Assembly (NCBI GenBank): GCA_028386065.3
Contig: JAKUCV010003327.1
Coordinates: 1 to 64,000, forward strand
Direction: 5' to 3'
Source of the DNA: Turnera subulata
Taxonomy: Eukaryota > Streptophyta > Magnoliopsida > Malpighiales > Passifloraceae
DNA: 64,000 nucleotides
Positions 36,365 to 47,941 of this stretch are shown here, in pieces. Position 1 is the first letter of the stretch, and the number at the start of each line of letters is the position of its first letter. The position numbers were made by a program, and so were the translations under genes. The notes below the pieces were generated by a model that saw only the letters and a program-made list of their open reading frames with translations, had not been told where the DNA came from and did not search any database.

Positions 36365-36494
36365 TTCTGTGATAAGGCGTAGGAGATGGGGTATGATTGC
36401 GAGACAAATACGGGGGGAGGGGTTTGTGATAAACCTCCAATGGTTTTGTCGGTTTGTATTCAATAATAATAATAGGAGGAGGAGATTAACAACT

Positions 36495-36566
36495 GGGTGT
36501 TTGGTCTAGTGGTATGATTCTCGCTTCGGGTGCGAGAGGTCGCGAGTTCGATTCTCGCAACACCCC
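36495..36566 (+). tRNA. tRNA-Pro(CGG)
   Basis: A 72-nt cloverleaf. The 7-bp acceptor stem GGGTGTT/AACACCC pairs perfectly, with discriminator C. The anticodon stem CTCGC/GCGAG closes the loop TTCGGGT, giving anticodon CGG at 36527-36529. The T arm carries GTTCGATTC (B box) and the D arm TGGTCTAGTGG (A box). A run of T at 36583-36590 is a Pol III terminator. It has no intron. It lies 130 bp upstream of the CRM gene start and points away from it. Confidence 0.96.
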
Positions 36567-37492
36567 TTATTTTGTTTAATATTTTTTTTTCTTTCCTTCT
36601 GACATTGGTGATAGGCTGATAGCTGCCCTAATCTAACAACTTCATACAAGGCTAACAAGTTGTTAGGTGTCGTGTTTAGTCTTCACCGTGAGTGAATGAT
36701 CGCAGCAGCCTAATTAAGCTATTTTTCATCTTCTGGGAGCAATTGATAGGAATAAGAGGGTCAAAGCCCTATACTAGTCATCGCCAGTCCAACAGAAGAT
36801 AATAGCAATCCACATTGCATCTGATAATAGCAGCTGAGATGTTCAATATGATAAAAGTCATGGACTTGCTTTTCAAGGTCAGAAATAGGAATTTGCAATC
36901 CACCTTGCAGCATCCGAACATAGCTATATATAAGAGGCATAGCCAAGGCCCAAAATTAATAAACCAGTTTCAACCAAAAAAAAAATTAATAAACCAGAGG
37001 GGCCCTGTAGCGCTTGATTAGCCAGAGCAAGTTCGCTTCATGGTATGTATGCTTGATCACAGCTCCTGTCTGTCTCATAAACAGGGGCGGCAACGAAACA
37101 CAGGATCCTCTCTTTTTCATTTCTTCTCGTCGCACCATCACTTGCATTACATGTCTGTTTCGTCTAGAAAAAAGAAAGAATAGTGTGGTTTTTTGTGAGA
37201 GGGAGAGTTTTGGGCGTAGAAACAAAGAGTGTTGATTGAAATTTGATGCTACTCGGAATTCAATGGGCCAATTGCTATCAATCCTATGCGTAAAATAAAT
37301 CCAAAAGATAGCCAACGAGAGGGTTAGTTTAGTTAATTGGGTTTGACTCGGCACCCTATCCTCATTAGGTTGAGAGTTTGAAATCCTGCGGGTTAAGAAC
37401 TGGTAGTTTGCCTTGGCAAAAAAATCCCAAAGATACTTTTTTATTTTACCAGATCCAAAATGAATTTCTTAAAACTATGTATAAATAATCAA

Positions 37493-37850
37493 GGTTATTA
37501 AATCCGGCCCGGCTACTGACCCGTTCTAGTGGCCAGGTCACGGTTTTAGAGGTCCAACTGGGTCTGACTAGTATTAGAAATAATAGTAAAAATATATAAA
37601 TTTTTTAATAAAGATCCAACCAAAGGTCTTATCATGGTCTGACCAAGATAATTTTTTTGAAATTTTTGACTTTTGACCCGGAAAAAGACCAGAAATGGGT
37701 CAATAAAATCGAAAAACCCGAAAAATCCATCATGACCCGACTGGTTTTTAAAGAATATAATCCGGAGAGGTAAAAAGCCCGAATTTGTCTCCAGGTCATG
37801 GTTACCACTTACCACGGTTCATCCGGCCGGGCCCGGCCGGGTTTGATAAC
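37493..37850. mobile_element. Possible MITE with GGTTATTAAATCC-type ends
   Basis: The left end GGTTATTAAATCCGGCCCGG and the right end CCGGCCGGGTTTGATAAC are near inverted copies about 360 bp apart. A target duplication is not clear. The interior is AT-rich with GACCCG motifs and has no reading frame of note. Confidence 0.45.
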
Positions 37851-37982
37851 AATGTAAATAACATAAATATCCTCGAGATTAAATAAGAGCCATGACAACA
37901 TTTTGGCAAAGCAGTTGCTAACCCTTGTTCTCGAGATTAATAAACATTTTTTTCTAAAAAAATCTAAGAAGGAACTAACAAC

Positions 37983-38430
37983 CCATTTGGTATGCCTGAA
38001 TTGAATTCAATTTTGGAAATTGATTTAATTAAAATCAATTCCTTGGTATAATTCTACTTAAGTTAAAATATGAATTGAGTTTTATTTTTGTTTTTGAATA
38101 AATATTTAGTTAATATTTCAAATCAGAACAGAATTGGTCGGATCTAGAATTCATTTCTAATTGGCCAAATGTTAGTATGCCTAAAGGACAAAATAATCCT
38201 ACAATTTTGTTTTATTTACAAAAAAAATCAAGGAGAACCTTTTTTCAACAAAAGAAACTACTTAGGTAATTTTACCAATTCAATTCATAATTTGATTTAT
38301 ACCAAAGATTATAATTGAATTCTATTCTTCATTATTAAAAAATATACCAAATATAGAAATTGATTTCATAATGAATTCAAATTTTAAATTTTAATGAATT
38401 AAATTCATTAAAATTTGATACCAAATCGGA
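37983..38430. mobile_element. Possible MITE with CCCATTTGGTAT-type ends
   Basis: The left end CCCATTTGGTATGCC and the right end GATACCAAATCGG are partial inverted copies, and both subterminal parts are rich in GAATTCAATT dyads. There is no clear target duplication, so the call is tentative. Confidence 0.35.
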
Positions 38431-38973
38431 CTGTAAAGGATACGTCACAGTTTGCCCTCTAATCATTCATATGCGTACTTCAGTGATCACGCCAAAGTTG
38501 GGCATAATTAGTTCCCCAAGTAAAAAATACTTTGAAGACAATAGAAGCATTTAACACCTCCCCAAACACAGTTTTAACATATTGGAATTTCATACAATAG
38601 CACCGGTTAAAACAAGAAGGTTGTCAAAAGTTATCATCCAAAGGGTGGACCTTAACACCTATCCGCTCGTTAATGCTAGGATCCTAAAAAGATCAGGTGC
38701 CCATGTCCACCCTCTCTTCTTCATGACACGGGTTACTTTGTAGAAACTAAGTGAAAACTACACTGGTAACTAAAGGTAGAACACTAACTAAAACCAAACC
38801 AAACTAGTACGTACGTAATAACTTCTTCACAAACCGGAGTAGCCTAGAAGTAACTTAACGCGCAGACCGGAACTGATGTGCATAGACTTGACAGGAGGGA
38901 GTGACACTGACTGACAAGAAGAAAGCGTGTCTTGTCACAGCCAGCCACGGCCAAATCTAAACATAAATCGAAG

Positions 38974-40673
38974 CTAGATTTGGTAATTATCTGTACGTCT
39001 ACCCACTATCTTTTGCTCCACCATCGCCCCCGAGCCATCCCGAGCTGGGCTAAAGCAAACCGGTAAGAACTCGTCAGATTCGCAGTCAAAGAGTGAGCTC
39101 CTTAAATGCATTACCAGCGCTTCCTTGCCCTGACCACATTTTCCAGTCAAAACTCATTAACAGAACACTACAGATAAAATGATTTTTGAGTACAATCACG
39201 CTAATCGACGTATAACTGATGCTTCTTATAATTAGTCTTTACCATACCTGGAATTTGGCAGAAGTTACTTGACGTATCTTGTTAGATTTAGTACCAACCC
39301 AAGGCTGATTGCTGGTGGCACTCTTGAACTTCCAAGCGGCTGTTGCGTTCGTAAAGTTAACAAATGCATACCCTTTGTTCACCCCATTTCTGCATCACAG
39401 CAGAATCTGGTTATCATTGTTGTTTTGTTTTGCACTACTAGCAGCATGAAATGCGTATATATAAATAAATAAAAAGAAAGAAGAGTAGACACATATATAT
39501 GCTTTAGGTGACATAAATGAATGAAGTAGAGGACACTTATCAGTTGGGAGAAATGATCGGATCAAGAAACGTACTCGAAATCCACCGGAAGATACAAAAA
39601 GTCAAAAGCTGACACAGTTGGCTCCTGCTGGAGCTTTGCCTTCTGATTCTCCTCCATGCAGTAATTATCAAGGAATTCTATCACCATTTGACGCCTACAA
39701 ACCCAATAATGGAAGGCGAAAAATGAACTAACACACACCATAGAGGAACCATTTAATTAAAAGAGCGAATCATATAGTGGATGATAAATCCATTTTGACT
39801 ACAAGCAGAGGAGAGATGAAATCGGATATGTTCTGCCAAAAACCATATGCATTTACATATCTAACAACGGCAACCTCAGACGACAACATAAATGTTACAA
39901 TGATAAGCAACAATATTATATCCATAAACCCCATATTACATGCAAAGCAAGGTCGGATAGAACACAAACCAATTGTCATACATAAACAAAGCATGCATCC
40001 ACAAAGAGTGGGAGAGAGAGGTGATGAAAGATAACACTTATACTTACGTGTAGCGGTTTGGTATGTTTTTTATCATTACTGAAGTAACTTGTCCATTGGG
40101 TTCCAAAGAAACCACTGGTTGATGCTCTTTAGGTTTGATTCTCTCATAAGAGCTCACACCCCATTTAATTGAACATTGCAGCCTTTGGTCACAACTCACG
40201 GGCTTTTCCCTCCTCGATTCCTTCTTAGAAACTTGTTTCCCTCTTGTATTAGACCCACCACCGCTACTGTACTTACCACGGAAACATTTTCCTTTCCTTC
40301 CTTTTTTTGCACTGCCTGGGATATTAAACGGTTGGCTCACTACTACTTCTTTTAGCCCTAGTCTGGGACCAAGCTTCACATTTCCTTGCTGAGACGGAGG
40401 AGCTGCCAGAAAACAACAGCCTGCCTCTGGTTGTAGAAAAGTACCATGGTTTTGTTCAACGACTAGATTGTGTTCGTCAGGAGAAGCAGTGTACCGAATA
40501 GTAGTGTTAGTGGCATAGTAGCAGTATGGAAGATCTGCATGTAAAGATGGGGAAAGAAAAGAAGTGGTAGGCAGAAAAGGGTGATGATACGCAGGTGAAC
40601 CAGCTGGGGTGATTTGTTGGCTATGATGATAGTAAGCAGGAAAAAATTCTGCGGCTTCTGGATTCAAACCCAT
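38974..40673 (-). CDS. Mei2-like protein with a single C-terminal RRM and a PAM2 motif
   Basis: Four exons on the - strand (40673-40048, 39694-39575, 39389-39248, 39129-38974) give 347 residues with GT-AG introns. The Mei2-type third RRM begins TSVMIKNIPNRYT at the end of exon 1. It continues with FDFLYLPVDF in exon 2, NKGYAFVNFTN in exon 3 and GKEALVMHLRSSLFDC in exon 4, all hallmarks of plant MCT/TEL proteins. No other RRM is present, which fits the small Mei2 C-terminal-RRM-only (MCT) group. Residues 3-12, LNPEAAEFFP, fit the PAM2 consensus that binds the MLLE domain of poly(A)-binding protein. An in-frame ATG 54 bp upstream (40727) is possible, but a TATATATATTTT box abuts it, so 40673 is preferred. 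Mei2-like proteins act in meiosis and meristem RNA control; the role of this one is not known. Confidence 0.87.
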
Positions 40674-41441
40674 GGCAGAGGGGAGAAGGAGATGAGGAAG
40701 TGGTAAGGAATGAGGATCTGCATGCATAAAATATATATATCAGAGAGAGAGAGAGAGAGGGCGGCGAGCTTTTGAAAATAGATACATCTTGGACAGGGCA
40801 AAAAAACCAGCAGTACAGCTTCATTGACATAACCCTCATTTATTACACGTCATTTCATTCTCTCACTGCGCTTGATCATGATATATCCCAAAATTTATTA
40901 TTTCTCCTTGTGACTGTTTACATAATTTTATCGTTACTTTTTTAAAAAAAACATAAATTTAAGTGCAATATCCATATATCTTTTTTATATATAGATAGAT
41001 TAAATAACAGAGAAAATACTGTGTGATGTGGCAATTTGAACGCATACAAAAATCTTAATCGGTATATTATATAACTTAATATGATAATATTTTCTTTATT
41101 ATTTAGTAAATATTTATGAAAAAATTTAACATTCCATTCTTATATAAAATACAAACCTTTAGAATTATATAGTATTAACACTATATTTTTTGGAGTTTTA
41201 AAAACTATTAAAATTTTATGGTATAAAGACTATGTCTCTTGTGATTCTTTTTATTTAGACAATCTCTTTTAGAATTCCTAATATTAATTATAAATTCTTA
41301 GAATTCTTTAACATTCTATGCTTATAAATTAATAGAGATGCACATGTCATGAGTGACACACTTCTCACTCATTCTTTCTAATCTTTCTTACTCTTTTCCT
41401 CTTCCTTCTATTATATGGTTTTGTGGCAAAAGACTAAATTA
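40674..41441. other. Promoter side of the Mei2-like gene, AT-rich
   Basis: A (GA)n run (40743-40760 on the + strand) and an alternating TA box (40730-40742) lie directly upstream of the gene. The rest is AT-rich with no gene seen. Confidence 0.5.
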
Positions 41442-41910
41442 TCAAAACATCCTATTCCACATCACCTGAATTGTTTGTTGGACTTCAAGTTTTCTTTCAT
41501 GTGCTTCTCCTTCTCTAATTTTAATAGGAAACTCATTTAAATCAAACTCTCTAACTCTAGGAATTTTATTTTCTCCCTCTACTTTGGAATTTTTTTCGCC
41601 AAAGGTTTTGGACTCCTCGTCTATATCCCCAACTTCTTTTGGAAATTCATTCAAATTAAAATCTAAACATACCTTATTTTCCTCTTGTGCTATTTTCTCT
41701 CTAATTTTTTCAGAATCTAACCCCTTAAAACCTTCACATTTTTTTACATCCATGGAGTCTTTCTCTCTAATTTTTTTTTGAATCTAACCCCTTAAAACCT
41801 TCACATTCTTCTTCATCCATGGAATCTGGCACATACATGAATTCTTCATTGTCTTCTCCTTCTAAAGAATGAGCTATAGAGATTTCTTCATATTTCTTCC
41901 TCTCCATCTA
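41442..41910 (-). pseudogene. Unrecognised broken reading frame with two DLNEFP-type motifs
   Basis: A 103-codon frame (41753-41442) is rich in Glu and Lys. It contains FNLNEFP and FDLNEFP, which match the DLNxxP form of the EAR repression motif. Upstream, on the same strand, another open piece starts at an ATG near 41908 and ends in a segment (MDEEECEGFKGLDS) that is almost repeated at the start of the 103-codon frame (MDVKKCEGFKGLDS). A duplication of roughly 65 bp with a stop between the copies has thus split an earlier frame. No known domain is recognised. It could be the broken 5' exon of a host gene or a captured fragment. Confidence 0.35.
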
Positions 41911-43148
41911 GTTTTTTTTCTTTTTTAAAATTTGCATGTGATGAAGAGAGAAGGGGGAGAATGAGAAGAAATCGTTCCATTCCTTTAAGACAAAAAAATT
42001 TACTCGTAATCTTAATTAAAATTTTATTTTTCGGTGGTTGTAAAAGATAATGCTATAAGTAGGGGAATAATTATGTTGAGTTTGCTATCACTAGGGGTAA
42101 ATAAGGGAAAAGAATTCTGACATATATTGGATATACCAAAACGTCAATTAATTTGAAACAAATAAGGATGTCTAGAACGGCAATTAAAATGAAACGGAGA
42201 GAGTATGTATCTATATATAAGCTTACTTTGATGTATTGTTATTCTCTTTATATTTGGTTAAAATTGAAATTTATTAACAAAATATACATCTAAACTCTTA
42301 ATTCATCTAAATTAAAGAAGTATTTTTTGGAGGCTACCACAAAATCAAGATAAATTTAAGTGTTGTTTTTCTTATTTTTTTAAAAAAATATATTACATTC
42401 AATCGGTGTCTAGTCCAATATAAAAAACGATAAGAGATTCTAGATAGAGGAAAAGTAAAATGCAAACAGACAAAATTAAATCATTTCAATCGAAAACTTC
42501 TATAAAAGTAATATAGAGATGATCCACTAAAGGAGTAATGGGAAAAAAGAAAAATAAACCTAAAACGAAAGAGAAATACAAAACTGCTCACCAGCCTACC
42601 TACACCTGCAAGCCTAAAAAGTGCAACCAAACGGTGGCAACAGTGAAGGGCAGGTGGAAATGGAAAGTCCCGCCACAACATACCCTTACGAAACACGGTG
42701 AACAGAAATCATGCTCATATCCCAAGGCCCCCGCCGGCAAAAAATCTAGCTCATGATTGCAACTATTTAATGCATGGATTCACTACCTTTGACAAAAAAT
42801 CCATATATACTTCACACGAGACACCACAGACTGACTCCGAATCTTCTAGAAAAATAATATTTTTTTTGCAGAAACGACTCAATGAGCACAATAATTTACT
42901 ATTCCCTCCCTTCTATTTGAAGGGTCCGGCTAACCAGTGTCATGGATATTTTATTAAGCGGATTTTCTTTTTTCATTCGGAGTTTTGTCCTGACTAATTC
43001 GAATTCGACTCGGATTGTGCAGCTCGATATCGTGGGTGAGTCAATTATCATCGGATTCTGAATTTTCACGGAGTTGCGTGTCATTTGAAATTTTTATTTT
43101 TTAAAAATATAAATTATTCATTTTTTTATTCCTTACCGGGTCAGCAGA
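41911..43148. other. Intergenic DNA with a Stowaway-like end
   Basis: 42181-42206 on the reverse strand reads CTCTCCGTTTCATTTTAATT, the usual end of plant Tc1/mariner-type MITEs. The partner end was not found. No gene is seen in the rest. Confidence 0.45.
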
Positions 43149-43480
43149 TGTAATAGCCCGGGTAAAAATTTTGATTTTTACCGGGACTGTAAAAGTCTTT
43201 TTACCGTGATTTACTGTTGAATTAATCTTGGGTAATTAATTCAAGGTAAATCGAGCGTCGTTTTTCGAAACCGAGAGTTTTCCCGCGCTCGTCATTTTTC
43301 CGTGGATTTTTCGGGCCTAAGTTGGTATTTTTCGAGTCACAGAATTTTCGGAAAAATCACACCGGAAAATAACTAAGGGGGTATCAGTTATTTTCTGGTC
43401 CGGACCGGACTCGCTCTGCAATGCAGACAAGCTGCATTATTACAGAGTCACAGGTCGCACAGTGATTATCACGCCTATAA

Positions 43481-43736
43481 AAAGAAGAAAGCAAGGGAGG
43501 GGAAGAAGAGAAGAGGAAAAGAAAAAAAGAGAGAGAAAAAAAAGGAAAAAGAAAAAAAAGAAAAGAAAAAAATTAAAAGAAAAATAGAAAAAAATAGAAA
43601 AAAAAAAGAAATAGAGAGGGAGTGGAGAAAAAAAAAGAAAGAAAAAAAAAGAAATTCAGAAAATAGAAAAGAAAAGGGAGAAAAAAAGAAGAAAATAAGA
43701 AAATTCAGAAAAAGAAAAAAAAAAAGAGGAAGGAAC
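43481..43736 (+). repeat. Polypurine tract in the host LTR
   Basis: About 250 bp of nearly pure A/G at the same place as in the LTR at 20914. Confidence 0.85.
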
Positions 43737-44251
43737 AGTTCGTCACCCCCAGGCGCCCCTGCACTGTTCACGCGAAGCCGTTCCCCGCCGCGTCTCGTGC
43801 CATCGCTGCCACCACCGTGCCCGCCGTCCCGTCGCCGACCTGTTGCCGTCGCCCCCGTGTCGTTCCGTCCACCGTAGCGCCGTGACGCGCCGTTGACCCG
43901 GCGGAGAACCCGCGGATCTAGCTTTTCCGCGCCTGCCGCCTCACGCCGACGACGCAGCGCCGCCCTTCCGCCGCCTATGGAGTCACCTCAGCCTCGCTGA
44001 CCTCGCGCTAGCCTTCCTCTCGCCCGTCCTTGCCGCTCGTCGCGCCGCCGTCGCTGAACCCGTGAGGTGAGCCGCGTCCGACCCGTAACTTCTGGTCGGG
44101 CCGCCTACTCTGGGTTGGGTTTGTTCGCGTGGGCTGGTGCTGGGCCGAGCCTTGGCGGGCCTGCTGCCTTGGTCTGGGCCTGGTCCTGTTCAGCCCAGTC
44201 CGATTTATTTTTTTAATTTAAAAAAAACAATATATATATATATATATTTTC

Positions 44252-44427
44252 GAGTAAATAGTTTTTTATATCCTTTCACTTTGTCGATTTCGCAATTGTT
44301 GTCCCTCTTCGTTTAATTTCACTCATGATGTCCCTGAACTCTTAATTTACCGGGCCATATTATCCTTTTTACCTCCTATTACCGGTTAATAGATATGGTG
44401 ATGACACGTGTCATGTGGGGCCCACAG
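44252..44427 (+). repeat. Left terminal inverted repeat of the Mutator-like element
   Basis: Inverted copy of 54341-54516 with a few substitutions and small indels. Confidence 0.88.
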
Positions 44428-44784
44428 TCAGCTAATTTTTTTTAATTTTTCCCTTCTCTTTTCTTAAAATTTAATTTGAATTAAAATAAATCAATTTGAT
44501 AATTAAAATATGGGGTCTACACACTAATTGAAATTGTTAATATGTCTTACACAAATTACCAAAAAAATACCGTACACTCTAATTAATTGGAACCGATGTC
44601 GTGTTCAATTACCGTTTCTCCATTTTCTCCGAATGTTTATATTTCTAAAACCATTATTTTAATTAAATAAAAAAAGATATAATACACAACTGCCTTCGTC
44701 TTTCTTCCCTTCCCACATCAATACCCAACGCTTCAAACATTCAGCCACATCTACATAGATCGCCATAACACCAACAAGGCCAAG

Positions 44785-45065
44785 ATGAAGCTCCACTACA
44801 CCGACCTTTCCGACACCTCCTCCCTCCACCGTTGCCTCAACATCTCATCGTCCAGTCCAATATCGTTGCGTTCTTCCAGATCCCTGAATACATCATCGAC
44901 ATCGTCACCACCGGCGCCCTCCGCCTCCTTGAGTCCAACCAGATCCCACTTCGCCTCCACGGTGAGGTCCCAAATCCAGTACTACCAGATCAGCTCCTCT
45001 GAGAAGTTCGAATCCACCCTCCTCTCAAGCTCTCCCTCTTCAAGAACAGCTTCAAATTCAGAGTA
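44785..45065 (+). pseudogene. Captured coding fragment 1 in the Mutator-like element
   Basis: It begins at an ATG (MKLHYTDLSDTSSLHRCLN) and continues, after a frame change near 44840, as FFQIPEYIIDIVTTGALRLL and RLHGEVPNP. Third codon positions are strongly G or C in this composite frame, unlike the AT-rich surroundings, so it looks like former coding sequence. It then shows a stop and further shifts. A GTACG splice-donor-like site follows the open part. I do not recognise the parent gene. Confidence 0.5.
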
Positions 45066-45361
45066 CGTTTTTTTCTCTCTTTTCTTCTAATTAAAAAATT
45101 AGCCTGGATTTGTGTGTCTATTATGGACAGAAACTAACTTCTATCTGTGGGTGCATAACAATTTATGATGTGCAAAGTAGCTGTGGAATAGGTTTGAACA
45201 GTGTGAAGACGTATACTACAAAATTAATTACGCATCTGGGTAGTTTTTGAATTAGCTGTAATAGTGCAGGGGAGAAAAGAAGTTCAATTACTGGAATTGA
45301 GACTATAAGTGAGTTGTTGTTTAATTTGTAGTTTGGCTTTGGGTTTTTTTGTTGCTTTGCC

Positions 45362-45515
45362 GGCGATGGAATCTAGGTTAGTAGCCTCCTCGGAGATGTG
45401 GTTGTGGACGTATTCGAAGCAGACGAGGTCGGAGGGAGTGGCGGTTTTAGGGAGCAAGAAGGCGAAATCGGGGATGGTGGTGATGGAGGATCACCAGCCG
45501 ATCCATGAGTCTTAT
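45362..45515 (-). pseudogene. Captured coding fragment 2 in the Mutator-like element
   Basis: On the - strand one frame reads FAFLLPKTATPSDLVCFEYV with almost every third base G or C. It lies opposite in direction to fragment 1. There is no start or stop context, and the parent gene is not recognised. The + strand frame here (starting MESRLVASSEMW) is less likely because it lacks that codon pattern. Confidence 0.45.
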
Positions 45516-45575
45516 GCATTTTTCTTTTGTAATTTTTTTTCTTTTCTTATGTGGTTTCAGAGATGAGATACGAAA

Positions 45576-47756
45576 TGAAGCGCCCCGACCCGTATTTACC
45601 GTAACACAGTAAACACGTGCCGAAACTATTCATATTAATAGAACAGACAGTACAATGTGCAAATATTATACAACAGCAATCCATCAAATACAACTGTCAC
45701 CCACACCCGTGGACCATTATTCAATCCAAACACAGTGCTCAACAGCAGCAGCAGATAGTATCAGTAATATATATCACAGGAATTCAGCAATATAGCATCA
45801 TATATCACACAGCAGCGGAAGACTTATGCACATGCAGCGGAGGTATGGATCCGGAGTCAGGCGGAGAAGAAAGCAGCAGCCATCGAACAACGTACCTGAA
45901 CTACGAAACAACTTAACCTACGGGATGAAACCCCGCAGGCGAGGGGTGAGTCCGAAGTGCTTACCGACGAAGGATAAACAGTGATATGCAAGCAACCGTA
46001 ATACTCAAAAGCAATCACAGACAAGTAATACCATATCACAATAACTGAGCCAAGGCCAAAAGAATATTTATTAATATTACCAATTTTATCTTCCGGGCCC
46101 CCGTCACTGGACAAGCTAGGGTCGTACCTGGTTATCAATTAATTCCGGATGCTAGGTCAAAAAAAACCAATCCACATCTCAAAACCCGGATATTTGGTAT
46201 ATCCAAACCACTGGGTATTCGGTATACCCCAACCTCAGGCAACATGCCAACCGGATATTCGGTATATCCGAGCCATTGGGTATTTGGTATACCCTAACCA
46301 CAGGCAACAAGCCAAACGGATATTCGGCATATCCGAGCCACTGGGTATTTGGTATACCCTAACCTCAGGCAAAAGCCAAACAAACCAAGTAACCGACCAT
46401 AGCATCCAAAAAATTAATTTTCAAACCATCGGGTCGTACCACTACTTTCCACATGACATTTATATCATCATCTCAAATCAATTCCAATTTCATATACCAA
46501 TTTCCTTTTCTCAATTTTCCACAGTCAATAGTTCAACATCAATCTCAGCATATTATCCACAGAATCAAAATCACAGCCCAATGGCAACAATAATATCCAC
46601 AGCAGTTAAGCAGTCAACAATTAACAATTCAGCAGTTCAATCGAACAACAAAGCACACAACGTATTACAGGCAACATAACAAGCGTTATCCATCCCAACG
46701 AACCAACCAAAGCCCAGCTCATGCAACCAAGCCCAACCAAACAACCAATTTAGCCCAACATTTCACAAACCCAGCACACCAACCCGTTACCAACACGGGT
46801 CAACCGCGACCCGAACCCTCAAAACCGAGTCACAGCTCACCTTCAATCTTGCAGAGGCGGCGGCGTCACGGAACGACGAGCAACGAAGCGGCGGCTACAC
46901 GGCGAGACGCTGGGCGACGAGCTGGAATCGGGAACAACACGGCGGCGGTGTGTCGCAACGAAGGGAAAGACGCGAGCTCTTCGGCGTCGGATCTACAGGC
47001 TCGGCGACGGGCTCCTCGGCGACAGGGCGAAGGCGACAACTCGGGGTGGAGGAGGAAAAGGAGAAGGAAAGAGGAAGGAGAGAGGAGATGGTGACGAGGT
47101 GGTGGAGGCTCGGTCGGTGGCTCAAGGCGGCGGGGTGGCTTGGGTGTGGTTGTGTTTGGCCGGAAAAAGAAAGAAAGAAAAAGAGAAGAAGATGGGTGAC
47201 GTGGCGTATATGCTGGGTTGGTTGATGTTGTTTTTTTTTTACAAGTTTCTAAGGTTGCAGAAGAAAGCTAGGAAGAGGAGAAAAATGAAGAGAAGTATGG
47301 TGATGGAGGCGATGAGGTGCACTAGGCAGGCAGAAGAAAAAATACTTTTATAGGAAGCAAAATCACTGGTAAGTCACAAGTGTAATAGGTAGTTCACAGG
47401 CTGAATAGGAAAAAGGCGGCTGAATAATTGAACTTCAATTATGCAGTTACTATGCTGCATGTGAAGTGTGACCCACCTGGACCAGAAAATATCCCATATA
47501 CCCACTTACCTTTATTTCTGGTCCGATAACTCAAGGACAAACCCGACTTTTCCGAAGATTCCTGGACTCGAAAAAATCCCAACTTCGGTCCGTAAAATCC
47601 GCAGAAAAATCCCGAGCGTGGGACAAGGCTCGGTTTCAGAATCCAAAGCTCGATTTACCATAATTTAATTACCCAAGATTAAAAATCAATGGTAAATTAC
47701 TATAAATTAACTTAAACAGTCCCGGTAAAAATGAAATTTTTACCTGGGCTGTTACA
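45576..47756 (-). repeat. 3' LTR of the Gypsy element
   Basis: 2,181 bp. It lacks about 850 bp that the 5' LTR has between 52275 and 53120. The missing part includes the possible mini-exon and the AT-rich middle, and the junction reads CATCCCAACGAACC. Confidence 0.9.
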
Positions 47757-47807
47757 GCCTACCTACCTTAATAGAATTTCGTCCCCGAAATTCACTTCGA
47801 AGCTGTG

Positions 47808-47941
47808 AATAAGTGCGGGTACTGAGAACGCATATGCTCCTCAACTTCCCACGTGGACTCATTCGCAGAGTGCTTGCTCCACTTAACCTTTACCATTGGA
47901 ATAACTCTGTTCCTCAACTGTCTGACTTCCCGGGCAAGGAT
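47808..47941 (-). pseudogene. Chromodomain remnant at the end of pol
   Basis: After a stop at the end of the integrase frame, the same frame continues REVRQLRNRVIPMVKVKWSK and STWEVEEHMRSQYPHLF. This is the C-terminal chromodomain of Tekay-type chromoviruses, which targets integration to particular chromatin. A TAG codon separates it from the integrase. Confidence 0.8.

Larger units (their letters stand above)
36567..38973. other. Intergenic DNA with two possible MITEs
   Basis: No gene is supported. See the separate entries at 37493-37850 and 37983-38430. Confidence 0.5.

Noticed and set aside
35786..36372. + strand frames opposite the CRM gene first exon
   Set aside because: They are shadows of the acidic and Ser/Pro-rich coding on the - strand. 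The - strand has the spliced CRM domain.
36463..36530. Upstream extension of the CRM protein to a start at 36463
   Set aside because: It adds 33 residues unlike a transit peptide. The ATG at 36364 begins a typical plastid-targeting sequence.
43475..43771. 98-codon Phe/Ser-rich - strand frame
   Set aside because: It is the complement of the polypurine tract, and the apparent membrane-like protein is an artefact.
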